Positions 43,297-54,536 of a DNA stretch of 64,000 nucleotides are shown here, in pieces; the first letter of the stretch is position 1; each line of letters begins with the position of its first letter. Source of the stretch: Argyresthia goedartella. Taxonomy: Eukaryota > Arthropoda > Insecta > Lepidoptera > Argyresthiidae. The position numbers were made by a program, and so were the translations under genes. A model generated the notes under the pieces. That model was not told where the DNA came from and made no database searches. It saw nothing but the letters and a program-made list of their open reading frames with translations. The DNA is taken from contig OX463829.1 of the NCBI GenBank assembly GCA_949825045.1, positions 22,972,715 to 23,036,714 of the forward strand. The letters are read 5' to 3'.

Positions 43297-46200
43297 ATGC
43301 TCCCCACCGCCTCGGTGATAGCGTGGAGTTCGGACGGCAAATCATGTGTGGCACGAGCACTATTGGACTCGGGGGCCCAGGGGTGCTTAGTCTCGTGCAA
43401 CCTTGTAAGACGGTTGGGCATTACGGTAAGGGAGTATCCACATTCCATTCGGGGAATTGGGAACACGGAAGTCGGTTCCGTTAAGGGAGTATGTCGGATT
43501 ACTCTCTCGTCACGGGTGGATTCATCGATGAATCTGACGGTCACGGCATTAGTCATGCCTAATGTGATGGGCTCACACCCTCACGTACGGTTGTCGCCCT
43601 CGGTGCGACAGTTGGTCGCTGGGTTGTCACTGGCTGACCCGGAGTTCGATATTCCGGGCCCAGTAGACATTTTATTGGGTGTCGATGCCTTGGGATACCT
43701 GTTAGTGCCAGGTGTCCACGTGTTGCAGGCGACTGGTCTGGTTTCGGTCAACACCAGACTGGGCCATGCGGTAATGGGTCCGGTCATGCCGGCTGCCCCA
43801 CGCCTAGCGACTCGTAGTCCCTTATTCGGTTCTGTACTCTCGGAGGTGATACAGAAGTTTTCGGAGGTGGAGGGACCACCTACGGTCCGCCGGTTGGACC
43901 CGGTTGAAGAAGAGTGTGAACAGTTTTATCGGAACAATACTGGTCGCCTTCGGTCAGGTCGATTTCTCACACGTCTTCCATTCCGGAGTGATCGCCCACC
44001 GCTGGGCAGTTCACACCATGCAGCCGAGACGCGGCTTCTGTCGATGGAACGACGCATGAAGCGTGACGGGATTTTCCGGCAGAAGTACGTCTATTTCATG
44101 CGGGAATACGAGTCGCTCGGCCACATGTCGGTTTCGGTTATCGACTGGAAGCGTGAAGACCACTGCTTCCTGCCTCATCACGCGGTCTTGAGGACCCCGG
44201 AGGGCAAAATACGGGTAGTGTTCGATGGATCGGCATCAACATCTAACGGCATGAACCTGAACCAGTGTTTGCATTCAGGGCCGAAGTTGAACCATGACAT
44301 CGCGGATGTTATCACACGGTTCCGTCGACACAATGTTTTGTTTGTAGCTGACATCCGGATGATGTTTAGACAGACGGTCATTCACCCTGACGATAGACGG
44401 TATCAGCTGATACTGTGGCGAGAGAGCCCAGATCAGCCCATCAGGGTGTACGAGCTGAATACCAACACGTACGGGCTACGGTCTAGTCCTTATTTGGCGA
44501 TTCGCACTCTGCGGGAGTTAGCGGATCGAGAACGGTTAAACTTCCCTAGAGGAGCAGCGATCCTGGAGCAGGATCTCTACGTGGACGATATCTGTACCGG
44601 TGCAGATTCAGTAGAGGAGGTGCTCTCTCGACGGGACGAGCTAGTTGAGCTCTTACGGGGTGGAGGTTACGAGCTCCGGAAATGGATGTCGAACTCTCCA
44701 GAGTTACTGACTGGTCTTCCGGATGACTACCAGCAGGATCCCCACATTTTTGAAAATTTGGAAAATCCAAATATGTTGTCGGTATTAGGCGTCCAGTACC
44801 AGCCGGTGTCAGACATGTTTTCGTATCGGGTCGAGTTGGACTCCCCGAAGGTCTGGACGAAACGGAACGTCCTTTCAACGGTGGCTAGGACATTTGATCC
44901 AAACGGGTGGATCACCCCGGTAACATTTCAGCTCAAGTGTTTTATGCAGCAATTGTGGTCTACTGAGCTGAAATGGGACGACCCGATCGGCGGGTCATTG
45001 AGCTCAGAGTGGGACTCGTTCTTTTCGACCCTCCCTGGCATCAATCGGATTTCACTGCCACGTAGGTTGGTCCCCACCAAACGATACACCGCCACCCTGC
45101 ATGGGGTTTGCGATGCCTCGGAGAAGGGCTACGGAGCTGCGGTATATCTGCGTACGGTCGACTCCTCGGGGGAGATTGATGTGCGGTTGGTCATGGCCAA
45201 GAGCAAGGTTGCGCCGTTGCGCACTCGCCTGACCATTCCCAAGTTAGAGCTTTCGGGAGCGGCTCTCCTGACTCGTCTGCTCAACCACACGATGACGGTT
45301 CTTCGTGGGTCAATAGCGTTGGAAGATACGGTCTACGCTTGGACGGACAGCCAGATCGTGTTATGCTGGCTGAAGGCTTCAGTTCACAAGCTGGAGATTT
45401 TTGTGGCGAATCGGGTTTCGCAGATTTTGAATCCGGAGGTTCCCTTAATCTGGAGACATGTTCCAGGGGAAATGAACCCAGCAGACTGTGCGTCTCGTGG
45501 GTGTCACGCTCCGGAGTTGGTTGGACATCCCTTGTGGTGGGGTCCAAAATGGTTGACTCAAGCCGAATCGGATTGGCCAATGAGTCCACGCGTTACCACG
45601 GCGAACGGCGCCTTGACAGTCGGTGTCTGTACGACGCAACCAGAGCCGGAAGAGGTGTTCAGCCTGCTGGAACGGTACAGCTCGCTCGACAAGCTGGTCA
45701 ATGTAACCGCCTGGATCTGCCGATTTGCGCGGAATTGTCGGAATTCTGAGGCGCAACGAGTGAGGACACAGGTCCTGACACCACGGGAACGGAACCATGC
45801 GTTGTTCGCATTGGTACGGAACGTGCAGAAGGTGCACTTTAAGTCCGAACTGGACATTCTGAGACACGGACGCGTCCAACTGAAGGGAGCTGTGGCTCGG
45901 CTCAACCCGTTTATTGACCCTCAAGGATTGCTGAGGGTAGGAGGTCGGCTGCGGAATGCCAACCTGCCTTATGCGGCTCGCCACCCGTTGTTACTCCCTA
46001 GGAAAGGGAAGTTGGTCGAACTGTTGATACAGGATCGACACATTCGGAATGGGCATATCGGATGCCACGCCTTGATGGCGTTTCTCCAGCGCGAGTTCTG
46101 GATTCTATCGGGAAGACGCTTAGTGCGTAGCGTCGTATTTCGGTGCCTGCCTTGTTATCGGGCCAAGGCGGCTACGATGCAGCCCCAGATGGGCGATTTG

Positions 46201-47139
46201 CCCTCGGATAGGGTTAACGAAATCCGGCCCTTTGCGGGTGTCGCAACGGATTTCGCGGGACCATTCATGGTCAAGTCTTCACAGCTACGGAACGCCAGAT
46301 TAGTGAAGGCATACCTGTGCGTCTTCGTGTGCTTGGCCACGAAGGCAGTCCACTTGGAGGTGGTCAGTGACCTCACTACAGAGGCATTTATCGCCTGTCT
46401 AGATCGGTTCGTCTCACGAAGGGGCCTCCCGACATTAATCCGTTCGGACAACGGCACAAATTTTGTCGGAGCCAGGCGATATCTGCAGGAGGTCACTCAA
46501 TTCCTGAACGGTAACCAGGATGCCATCGGTACGGCTTGCTCCCGACGAGGGATTGAATGGGTTTTCAGTCCGCCGGGATGTCCTCATTGGGGAGGAATAT
46601 TTGAGGCTGCGGTTAAATCGGCTAAGTCGCACCTGACGAGGATCATCGGTGAGACCTCTCTACGCTTTGAAGAGCTTGCGACGCTGTTATGTAAGATTGA
46701 AATGACACTGAACTCGCGTCCGTTGTGCCCGCTCAGTTCGGATCCAAATGATTTGGAAGCGTTGACTCCGGGTCACTTCCTGATAGGTCAGCCCCTTAAC
46801 GCCCTGCCAGAATACCCATTCGGTGATGTTAAGTTAAGTCGGTTAACTAGGTGGAAGATGTTGCAGCAGATGGCTCAAGATTTTTGGAAACGGTGGTCCC
46901 TTGAGTACTCGCACATCTTGCAGCAGCGCCTTAAGTGGACTGACCGGACGAGCCCCTCTCAAGTCGGTGATTTGGTGCTGATTAAGGATGCAAACCTGCC
47001 ATCATTGAGATGGAGACGAGGACGGATCGTCAATTTGTACACGGGTCGGGATGGCACGCCTCGATCAGCAGAAGTCAAGGTGGGGGACTCGGTCCTCAAG
47101 AGAGCGGTCGCAACACTTTCTCGCCTTCCTATTGATTAG
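43297..47139 (+). CDS. BEL pol: protease, RT, RNase H, integrase
   Basis: An uninterrupted 1280-codon frame. Protease ALLDSGAQGCLV (catalytic D24-S-G). RT: KIRVVFDGSAST, ADIRMMFRQTVIHP, then YVDDICTG at residues 428-435 with both catalytic Asp. RNase H: GVCDASEKGYGAAVYL and AWTDSQIVLCWL. Integrase: H2C2 finger (RHIRNGHIGCHALM ... CLPCYR), then DDE core with ATDFAGPF (about residue 980), RSDNGTNFVGA (about 1049) and GGIFEAAVKSAKSHL. C-terminal DUF5641-like region (RWKMLQQMAQDFWKRW, VGDLVLIKD). All key residues are present. The frame is open upstream of the ATG to the TAG at 43249, so translation may normally come from a gag-pol fusion rather than this ATG. Confidence 0.95.
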   Translation: MLPTASVIAWSSDGKSCVARALLDSGAQGCLVSCNLVRRLGITVREYPHSIRGIGNTEVGSVKGVCRITLSSRVDSSMNLTVTALVMPNVMGSHPHVRLSPSVRQLVAGLSLADPEFDIPGPVDILLGVDALGYLLVPGVHVLQATGLVSVNTRLGHAVMGPVMPAAPRLATRSPLFGSVLSEVIQKFSEVEGPPTVRRLDPVEEECEQFYRNNTGRLRSGRFLTRLPFRSDRPPLGSSHHAAETRLLSMERRMKRDGIFRQKYVYFMREYESLGHMSVSVIDWKREDHCFLPHHAVLRTPEGKIRVVFDGSASTSNGMNLNQCLHSGPKLNHDIADVITRFRRHNVLFVADIRMMFRQTVIHPDDRRYQLILWRESPDQPIRVYELNTNTYGLRSSPYLAIRTLRELADRERLNFPRGAAILEQDLYVDDICTGADSVEEVLSRRDELVELLRGGGYELRKWMSNSPELLTGLPDDYQQDPHIFENLENPNMLSVLGVQYQPVSDMFSYRVELDSPKVWTKRNVLSTVARTFDPNGWITPVTFQLKCFMQQLWSTELKWDDPIGGSLSSEWDSFFSTLPGINRISLPRRLVPTKRYTATLHGVCDASEKGYGAAVYLRTVDSSGEIDVRLVMAKSKVAPLRTRLTIPKLELSGAALLTRLLNHTMTVLRGSIALEDTVYAWTDSQIVLCWLKASVHKLEIFVANRVSQILNPEVPLIWRHVPGEMNPADCASRGCHAPELVGHPLWWGPKWLTQAESDWPMSPRVTTANGALTVGVCTTQPEPEEVFSLLERYSSLDKLVNVTAWICRFARNCRNSEAQRVRTQVLTPRERNHALFALVRNVQKVHFKSELDILRHGRVQLKGAVARLNPFIDPQGLLRVGGRLRNANLPYAARHPLLLPRKGKLVELLIQDRHIRNGHIGCHALMAFLQREFWILSGRRLVRSVVFRCLPCYRAKAATMQPQMGDLPSDRVNEIRPFAGVATDFAGPFMVKSSQLRNARLVKAYLCVFVCLATKAVHLEVVSDLTTEAFIACLDRFVSRRGLPTLIRSDNGTNFVGARRYLQEVTQFLNGNQDAIGTACSRRGIEWVFSPPGCPHWGGIFEAAVKSAKSHLTRIIGETSLRFEELATLLCKIEMTLNSRPLCPLSSDPNDLEALTPGHFLIGQPLNALPEYPFGDVKLSRLTRWKMLQQMAQDFWKRWSLEYSHILQQRLKWTDRTSPSQVGDLVLIKDANLPSLRWRRGRIVNLYTGRDGTPRSAEVKVGDSVLKRAVATLSRLPID

Positions 47140-47170
47140 GGACAGGTTCGGGCCTGTCCGGGCGGGTGAC

Positions 47171-47710
47171 TGTTTAATATTTATGCTTCGGAACGCACCT
47201 CCTCTTGTTGCGCGACTCGAAACGGAACCGGAACCGCAGCTGTCACTCGTATCGAAACGAGATGAGAAATTAGAGGTTATCTTTTCTCGTCGGGAGAAAA
47301 AAACATGTCTGCTCAGGCGTCGGGCCATTGGTTGTAATTCGGTGTAACAATCGTCTAATACAGGTGTCGAGCCTGGTCGGAGTGTAAATCTACCACATCG
47401 TTGGGAAATAAGTAGATTCGCGTCAGCGGTTAAGTGATCCGTGTTGTGATTGGACATCGTCGTATCGGACGGCGACTCCTCGTGTCGGCAGGCAGCACGC
47501 CGGCGACAGCGTCGGGCAGCGAATAGTGAGATTCATTCCCAATCCTACCCAAACTTGTGCCCTTATCCCGTATTCCTGCCTCGAATCGAGCTTTCGATTT
47601 TCGGTCTACGACGACAAGGTAAGGTAACAATCAAGATTTTCTCTCCCGTGCTGGCAAAAGCCCAGCCCCTCAAGATTCCACGCCGTTCGGTTGAGGCGTG
47701 GAATTAATCA
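47171..47710 (+). repeat. BEL 3' LTR
   Basis: 540 bp, same ends as the 5' LTR; nine substitutions between them. Confidence 0.95.
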
Positions 47711-47715
47711 CATAC

Positions 47716-48786
47716 AGAAAAGTAATGAAGTAATGTAAATTGCTTGTTCTAAGATACGGTCGCGTCGTCTTGGCATGTGCAGCCTCTTGTTAAAGGAATA
47801 TAACCTTGTCCTCATAAGGATTATAATTATAACCACATTTGCGTGCGAGTGTTTGACACTATCTAAGCGAAAATAGATTGTAAGTTACAATTTGTAACTC
47901 AAATGCTATCCTGATTGATCAATATTCGAAGGCAACTGGTCCAATGTGCCACTTTTTGGTGAAAAAAAAGTATGTGATAGGGTAAAGACTGATTCATTTC
48001 ATTCCATTGTCTCAAAATATAATGATATCTGACAAATATTACGATAGCTAGTAGTATTGGCTAGCATTAGTTGAGAAAAATATTTAACTAAGTACATACC
48101 TATTCAAAATACGAGCCTTAAACCCTTTACTTGGCGTGTGTATGACAAATGTATCGTAGATGGAAATTGTTCATCGAGAAACCTATATATAAGTAGCTCT
48201 AGTGTATCTTTTGTCAGAACCAGATTTCGCTTTATATGACAGCTCGTGTGAAATATAATCGCGCTTTGATTGGTCTAACGTCATACTGAAGAAAGAGAAC
48301 AACCTTAAAAACAGAAAAAAAAAATAGATCTTCTGGACCCTGAAAAAAGGGTTAAAAATAATACAATTAATACACTTATTTTTTATATATTTTTGTTCCT
48401 TATTATGATCACTATCGCATGAATCATCATCATCATTAACATTAATTAAGAATCTGTCTGACATAGTATCAATAAGGAGGTCAAGATGGCACATTTAGTT
48501 TTGAAAACAGTTGAATTGCGAGTATGTGCGAAGTTTTAGCAGGAAGCCTTAGTAGAAGGAAGTTTTAGTGGGAGGCAGAGACAGAGAGTGTAGTGACGAC
48601 GGGAGTGAGCGTGACCGCGTACCCACGTACAACGCTCGCTGTCACGCTCACTCGCGTCGCAACTATTTGTATTCCAATTTATACCTGGCCGCTGATGAAA
48701 CCATTCGGCTCGGTTAGGCACATCGAAATTATGTGAAAATAATACCATGTGTGAAAATAATACTATAATGTATAAATATTCCTACT
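47716..48786. other. Non-coding flank
   Basis: No gene recognised. A 13-bp inverted repeat GAGTGAGCGTGAC / GTCACGCTCACTC with a 25-nt loop lies at about 48603-48653. Confidence 0.5.
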
Positions 48787-49110
48787 TATTATGACATTCA
48801 AATTTCGAACGCCGCTGTCCGCCCTCGTGCCGCTCCTACTTTGTCTGTGAAGTTGGTACTACTGAACAAGCTAAACAAGTGTAGAGCAATGATCAATGCT
48901 ACAATGCCGGCCGAACATGCGGTTGTGAACACATCAAAGAGAGCTTATGATATGTTTTATAGATAAACGAATGTATGTGACTGTAAAAACTCTCGCGTGA
49001 TATTATTATGAAACGAGCCGAAGGCGAGTTTCATAAACCCACACTCGCGTTTTAATACCCTTCATTATGTATCAGTCACATTAACTACTATTATCAAATA
49101 CTTATTGTAA
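48787..49110. repeat. Dispersed repeat R1, copy 2, with palindromic insertion
   Basis: Matches 16844-17095. Near 48983 it is interrupted by about 75 bp containing GAAACGAGCCGAAGGCGAGTTTC (an inverted repeat) flanked by ACTCTCGCGTG and CACACTCGCGT, themselves inverted. The repeat then continues with TTCATTATGTATCAGTCACA. Confidence 0.65.
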
Positions 49111-49134
49111 AGTAATACATATTAACCAGTTTTT

Positions 49135-49212
49135 CATTCTATTTAGAATGAATGAGGACATCACTATCAAACTGTAGATGGCAACATCATTTCGAGAAGT
49201 GACGTTTGACGT
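49135..49212 (+). repeat. Dispersed repeat R2, copy 2
   Basis: Opposite orientation to copy 1 at 24265-24340; see that entry for shared sequence. Only 25 bp from R1, so both may be parts of one larger element. Confidence 0.6.
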
Positions 49213-49529
49213 TTCCTTTGTAAATTTATCAATCAGGGTATAACCAAAAAGGTACATCGTATCTTACCGTCACGTGTCCTATCTGTATTTTTATTCATTG
49301 ACCGGATGTACATTTGGGTCGCCAGTTAATTAGGAACGTCAATATCGTATCGGCGTAATCGGGATAAGTGTAACACGATAAGGGCAATATTACCTCGTTA
49401 AATTCTCGTCACATGGTTTAATTTCGCTGCGGGAGACCCGATATGCTACGAAAATACGAGTAAAAACTAACTCAATTCTGGATCGCACCATCTATCTGTA
49501 GTTAATATTAACTAGGTACTTAAGTACTA
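49213..49529. other. Non-coding
   Basis: No gene or repeat recognised. Confidence 0.5.
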
Positions 49530-51545
49530 TAGTCAATAGTCAAAGTACTTTATTACTGTAGATATTTACATATACTTAGCAAACGTCATTTTTTGCCTCT
49601 TCTCTACATTGGACCACTGTGGGAGAAGAAGGGCGTAGAAACTCCCACAGATTTATTTTTAGATCTCTTTTAAAAATAAGTTGTGCTTAACTAATACAAA
49701 TATGAAAAATTTAATTGTTATGATTAATAAGCAGGAATAAATAATTACAAAATTATTAACAGCAAGGACTGTGTTGAGCCAGATTAACCCCATACAGTCC
49801 TGTCATTTAAGTAATCTTGAACATTGTAATATCCCTTTTTCGACAAAGTCGCTTTAACATGCTTTTTAAATTGCTCAAATGGCAATTTCAAAATCTCCAG
49901 AGGTATCTTATTGTAGTAGAGAATGCACTGACCCTTGAAAGAATTGCTAACCTTCGCGAGTCTAAAACGGGGCGCACATAGTCTGTGATTATTTCTTAGG
50001 TTAACATTACAGCTGTCGCTAAGTTTGGAAAATGTTGTAAGGTTCTTGCGTACATACATTATATTTTCGAAAATAAATTGACTAGCTACTGTTAGTATGT
50101 CAATTTCTTTAAAAAGCTCTCTTAAGGAGTCTGTTCGTTTTAAATTATAAATTGCTCGAATAGCTCTTTTCTGTAAAATAAAAAAAAATTGAATATCCGC
50201 TGCTTTCCCCCTCAACAAGATACCATAGGACATCACACTATGAAAGTAACTAAAATATACTAGCCTAGATGTAGCCACATCCGTGCTTTGTCTGATGTTC
50301 CTAACAGCATAAGCCGCAGAACTTAATTTACCAGCCAATTTATCTATGTGGGGTCTCCACTGCAATTTGCTATCAATGGTTATTCCAAGAAACTTCGTAT
50401 CATTTACCAATTCTAACGTGCTGTTGTCTAACACCAAACTGGTCTCAACTTGCCTGACATTTGGAAGTGAGAATTTGATACACTTGGTTTTACCAGCGTT
50501 TAACAATAAATTATTAACTGTGAACCAATTCAAGGTTAAAGACAATACACCATTAACATCATCAAAATTTCCTTTTTGTCTTTCAATTTTGAAGACCATT
50601 GAAGTATCATCAGCAAACAACACTATGTCAGTTAATTTCTCCACCATGAAAGGCAGATCATTAATATATACCAGGAATAAGAAAGGGCCTAATATGGAAC
50701 CTTGTGGAACGCCAATTTTAACACCCGATCCATCAGATTTTACGCCCTTAACTTCTCCTTTTGTATTCTATTGCTTAGGTATGATCTTAGTAGATCCAAC
50801 GCTTTATTTCTAACTCCGTAATGATTTAATTTAATTAATAGCGTATTATGATCAACACAATCAAACGCCTTCGACAGGTCGCAAAAAACTCCGATAGCAT
50901 CCTGTGCGGCCTCCCATGCAGAATAAATATGAGATACAAGGGTAATACCTGCATCCGTAGTCGATTTACCCCTAGTGAAACCATATTGTTTAGCGTGGAG
51001 TTGTTTTGTACGGTTGAAGTGTGAGAGCATTTGATTGAGTATAATCTTTTCAAATATTTTACTTAGTGTTGGAAGAACAGATATTGGTCTGAAATTTGAA
51101 GGATCGCCCTTATCTCCCGATTTGAACTGCGGTATAAGTTTACTGTGTTTCATGAGGTCTGGAAAAGCCCCATCGTCAACACATTTATTGTTACTAGAAT
51201 TACTGAACCAATGACTTTGACTGATATACCCCACAGGTCTTCCGTATTTTTTAAGTTAAGTAATTTAAACGTTTTGACAATGTCTTGGGGATATACATGA
51301 TGAAAGTTTAAATATACATTACTGACGCTAGTGTAATTTTTTAATAAAGTCTCTGCTTCAAATGGAGATGAATTTAGACGGTCCGTTGTGAGTACGAGTA
51401 CATTGGTGAAGAATGTTTCAAAAGCTCGAGCAACATCAGCGTTGGATTTAACAACATCATCACCTATCTTTAGGCAGAAATTACTGTCCCTTGGTATAAC
51501 TTTGCCAGTTTCGCGGTTTATTATTTGCCAAACTGTTTTCATTCT
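49530..51545 (-). mobile_element. 5'-truncated CR1/Jockey-like LINE, decayed
   Basis: Minus-strand copy of the same family as 1666-3600 and 12706-13050, with the 3' UTR at 49530-49783 and the truncation near 51545, close to the same WQIINRETGK position as the 3.6-kb copy. The coding part is frameshifted (next entry). Confidence 0.8.
49784..51542 (-). pseudogene. LINE ORF2 reverse transcriptase in three frames
   Basis: Reading from high to low coordinates: linker WQIINRETGKVIPRDSNF and an N-terminal RT piece (51542-51150), then DPSNFRPISVLPTLSKIFEK, YGFTRGKSTTDAG, FCDLSKAFDCVDHNTLL (51234-50740), then LFADDTSMVFKI through the thumb to GYYNVQDYLNDR (50647-49784). Frame changes lie near 51190 and near 50740-50650, and the latter falls in the GVPQGS region. 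The catalytic Asp pair is intact. Not functional as it stands. Confidence 0.85.
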
Positions 51546-51790
51546 ATTATTTATACTACTACTGCAACGGTCCGACCTGCGGCGGTGGCGGATCGAGGAT
51601 TCTCGTTTGATTGATTGATGAGGCTAGGTAAAACATAATAAGTTAAAAATACATTAATCACAACACAATCGACCCTTAGGTACCATTAAAATTTACATTT
51701 ACAAGATTACTATTATTCCGTTTGTCACGGAAGAAACTGAGATATTTTTGGGCATTGCACATTATTGAACTGATTTTTAAAAGGGAAACA
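51546..51790. other. Non-coding spacer
   Basis: No gene recognised between LINE truncation point and MITE. Confidence 0.4.
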
Positions 51791-52030
51791 TTAAACTGCA
51801 CATCAATAAAACTGATTTTCACAGCACATATACTGATTTTCACAGCAAATATCAGGGCAAAATACTGCGGTAGCTTAGGTTAAGGGTAAAGGGGGTGAGC
51901 GAAGTGAAGCCCCCTTTATCCTTCGTATTACGTTGAAAACGTAAGAACATCAAAAATACTTAAAATATAAAAAGTGTTTTTGCTGATCCTTTTTTGCTGT
52001 GAAAATCAGTATTTTTGATGTGCGATTTAA
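51791..52030 (-). repeat. MITE with hairpin-cored repeat, copy 5
   Basis: TTAA at both edges (51791-51794 and 52027-52030). Terminal inverted repeats: ACTGCACATCAATAAAACTG at the left, mirrored by CAGTATTTTTGATGTGCGAT at the right, with GATTTTCACAGCA repeated twice at the left. The core at 51842-51965 has a near-perfect stem AAAGGGGG / CCCCCTTT around a GTGAGCGAAGTGAAG-type loop. Confidence 0.75.
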
Positions 52031-52165
52031 TGCTAGCCTTTTTAATAGAGCAATTTTTCCTTTTTCTTATAAGGCTAGCATGTAGAGCATTGAGTACTCA
52101 TAATCGTAAGTTACAGATAATAAAAAAAACAAAAAAAAAATAACTTTATTTCACTTTTTTATGTA

Positions 52166-52450
52166 ACCCATTAATGACCTCACCGAGGGGCCTGTGCCTT
52201 TACCCGGATACGAGTAAGTTAAGCCATCTCCGCATCGCTTGGTTGATGTCGCGGGTTGATGGAGGAGTTTTACGACCACTATCACATAGCGATAGTAGTC
52301 GGGACCTACTGCTTAACGTGTCATCCAAAACACTGAACGTCCGATAATGTAGTTAAGATAAATTAATTATGTTATTGGTATACGGTCAGGATTCGAACCT
52401 GCATCTCCAGGGTGAGAAGCAAGCGTGAAACCAATTAGACCACGGAGCTC
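52166..52450 (-). repeat. SINE with tRNA-like head
   Basis: The head on the minus strand at 52450-52378 is 73 nt, tRNA-sized: a D-arm-like TGGTCTAATTGGTTTCACGC and a B box CAGGTTCGAATCCTG. The ends do not pair (GAGCTCC against CGTATAC), so it is not a tRNA gene. The body reaches GAGGGGCCTGTGCCTTTACC near the 3' end. Relatives: 57953-58210, 24805-24954, and the window end. Confidence 0.75.
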
Positions 52451-52940
52451 TGTTTTCACATACTATTTTTCATAAATAACAAAATGGATTGACGGTCCTG
52501 GCTACTAATCTAGATTAAGACCTGCACTTTAGAGGCCAGTTCCTCTCACATAGATCGCAACCCGCCCCGAAAAATTCACATCGCTAGCAAGTCCTGTAAA
52601 TAGTAACGACAAGACCTGGAAATTTCACATGGCTAGCAAGTCGAAGAATGAGCTACCCGCTTGATCTACTGTGAGGGCGGCGTAAACGGCCCCGAAAATT
52701 TCGAAAAGTTCTAGAAAGTCCAGTGAAGAGTAGCGACAATATATATAAGTGGCGATGCAAGCCGATTTCACATTGCTAGCAAGTGCAGTTCACAGACAAT
52801 TTTTCAGACAAAGACATCAAAAAGACATCACCTTTCGCGCACCCTTACAAAGCTGCGTTTTCTGCTAGTTTATTTCATTTATGTACAGCAGGCTTTAGTC
52901 CAATGGTGGACAAAATATGCTAAAGGACATGTCTTTTGCA
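52451..52940. other. Non-coding
   Basis: Contains two related segments with CACATCGCTAGCAAGTCC and CACATGGCTAGCAAGTC words (52578-52640 and near 52770), otherwise nothing recognised. Confidence 0.4.
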
Positions 52941-53228
52941 GATGGGAGTCCCACAGGGATCTATCCTGGGTCCGTTCCTTTTCCTCATGTATGTAAATGA
53001 TTTGCCATTCATGGTACAAAACATGTCAGAGATAGTATTGTTTGCAGATGACACGTCACTATTTTTTTAAATTAGGAGACAGGAAAATTACTTACAGGAA
53101 ACAAATAATGCTCTCTTGCGAGTACTAGACTGGTTTACGGCCAATATCTTGCTTCTGAATTCAAAAAAGACAAAGTGCATAAAATTCACTTTATCTAATG
53201 TGAGGCAAGTTGAGAGTAACATTGTATA
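52941..53228 (+). pseudogene. LINE RT palm fragment
   Basis: Plus strand: [20 protein letters not shown], then [13 protein letters not shown], a stop, and ANILLLNSKKTKCIKFTLSN. About 95 codons of RT domains 4-6, same family as the LINEs at 1.8 and 50 kb. It is truncated at the left near 52941 and interrupted at the right by the LTR element whose target duplication begins at 53247. Confidence 0.8.
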
Positions 53229-53251
53229 GGTTTGAGGTTGTGCTTTGTAGT

Positions 53252-53503
53252 TTTGCCAGAGGCAATTATAAGGAGAGCGACATCTTCAGGAGTAAAGTAA
53301 AAGGCTTGAGATGCGCGCAAATACCAGACTAGACTAGACTACTTTATTGTGGGGAATCCTAGCTTATATACTAGGTTGGTACATGTTATTAATGACGTGC
53401 ATAAGACATAGTGCGTGATGAATATAAATATACCTTATCTGTGACGGTCGTCAACTTATCTTAACATTACGTGAAAATATGACTAACATAGTCGACTGGC
53501 ACA
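53252..53503 (-). repeat. 3' LTR of the short LTR element
   Basis: 252 bp. Contains TATATAAG and AATAAAG on the minus strand, the likely promoter and polyadenylation signals, as in its partner. Confidence 0.8.
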
Positions 53504-53520
53504 GATTCTCCCCCCTTTAA

Positions 53521-54299
53521 GGAAAAAAATAAATGTATGTACTTATAACAATGGAAAAAAATCTAAGTTAGATACTATAACAAACTTATATCGACTGCAA
53601 TAATAACTAGTAGTATTTTAATAAACATAAAACCAGATCTTAATTGTACATACTTTAACTTAATCTATTTTATGTATAAGGAAAGTCATTGTTAAATAAA
53701 ACTAGATAGTAATAGCGCATACTTCAACTTACTCTAAACGAATTATAAAAATAAAGGAGCTACGGTTATGTGAATTCTACATAAGTTTAAAGAATTACTT
53801 AATATTTCCTACAGGCAAGTCTTGCGTCTGGCCGCACACTACATAAAATAAACTAAAAACTGGAAAACAGAAAAACACTAGGGAAATGTGGCTTCGCGGT
53901 TACTAAACTAACCTAACCTATAACTGGAAAAGATCCGCAGGAGAGTCGTCTGATGCTGCAGCCGCCCATGTTTTTCAGGAATCGATAAGTCAATTTACAT
54001 CGCACGTCGTTGAAGTTGTAATCACTGTTTGTTTATAATTGCGACCGTACCTACACAAGGATGATTGTGCTGAATCAGCGTCAGCATTAAATCTGTAACC
54101 TTGGCTGTAGGCAGTCAATGATCTCGTACGGCATATGTACGTGCGTGCTCTTCACTCTTGAGTGAATATTAAGTTGTCGATTGATGAAATTTGTGTGCCT
54201 AAAAACCTTGGGATTTGGCAAGATAGGGCACATCTTGTACACCAATCGTTTATATATAAATATATATATATATCTCTCTCTCTCTTATCTATCTAGGTA
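53521..54299. other. Unassigned internal sequence
   Basis: AT-rich with no gene. It ends with a TA/TC microsatellite at about 54249-54285. It lies between the LTRs but is not recognisable as retrotransposon coding sequence. Confidence 0.45.
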
Positions 54300-54536
54300 T
54301 GTGATTTGTATTTGTATTGAATAATTTATTTTGACACGTCAAAGTGTTTTGTTATTTTGTTTGTCTACCTATCATTTAATTTAATTTCAATTAAGTTACA
54401 TTTTATTATATTTCTGGCTTATAATGATTTCACTTGTATAGAATTGTTATACCATAATATTTTAGTTTTAATCGATGTATTTCAGACACAATTGTACTAT
54501 TGTTTATGAATAAATACTATTGAACTATTGAACTAT
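54300..54536 (+). repeat. LINE 3' UTR fragment with TTGAACTA tail
   Basis: AT-rich segment ending AATAAATACTATTGAACTAT and two further TTGAACTA-type units, like the tandem tails of the other LINEs here. It is inserted between the LTRs. The left edge of the 6-kb duplication falls in this tail. Confidence 0.5.

Larger units (their letters stand above)
40164..47710 (+). mobile_element. BEL/Pao LTR retrotransposon, recent and nearly complete
   Basis: A 7.55-kb element with two 540-bp LTRs differing at nine positions and no indels (about 98.3% identical). The 5-bp target duplication CATAC is exact (40159-40163 and 47711-47715). Internal order: long leader, gag, zinc knuckles, protease, RT, RNase H, integrase, DUF5641-like C-terminus, the BEL/Pao arrangement. 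The internal region is much more GC-rich than the host. A G-rich stretch (GGGCGGGTGAC) precedes the 3' LTR. Recent insertion is inferred from LTR identity. Confidence 0.95.

Noticed and set aside
52378..52450. Possible tRNA gene on the minus strand
   Set aside because: A- and B-box-like parts are good, but the acceptor stem does not pair and the same body occurs in other SINE copies, so it is a SINE head.
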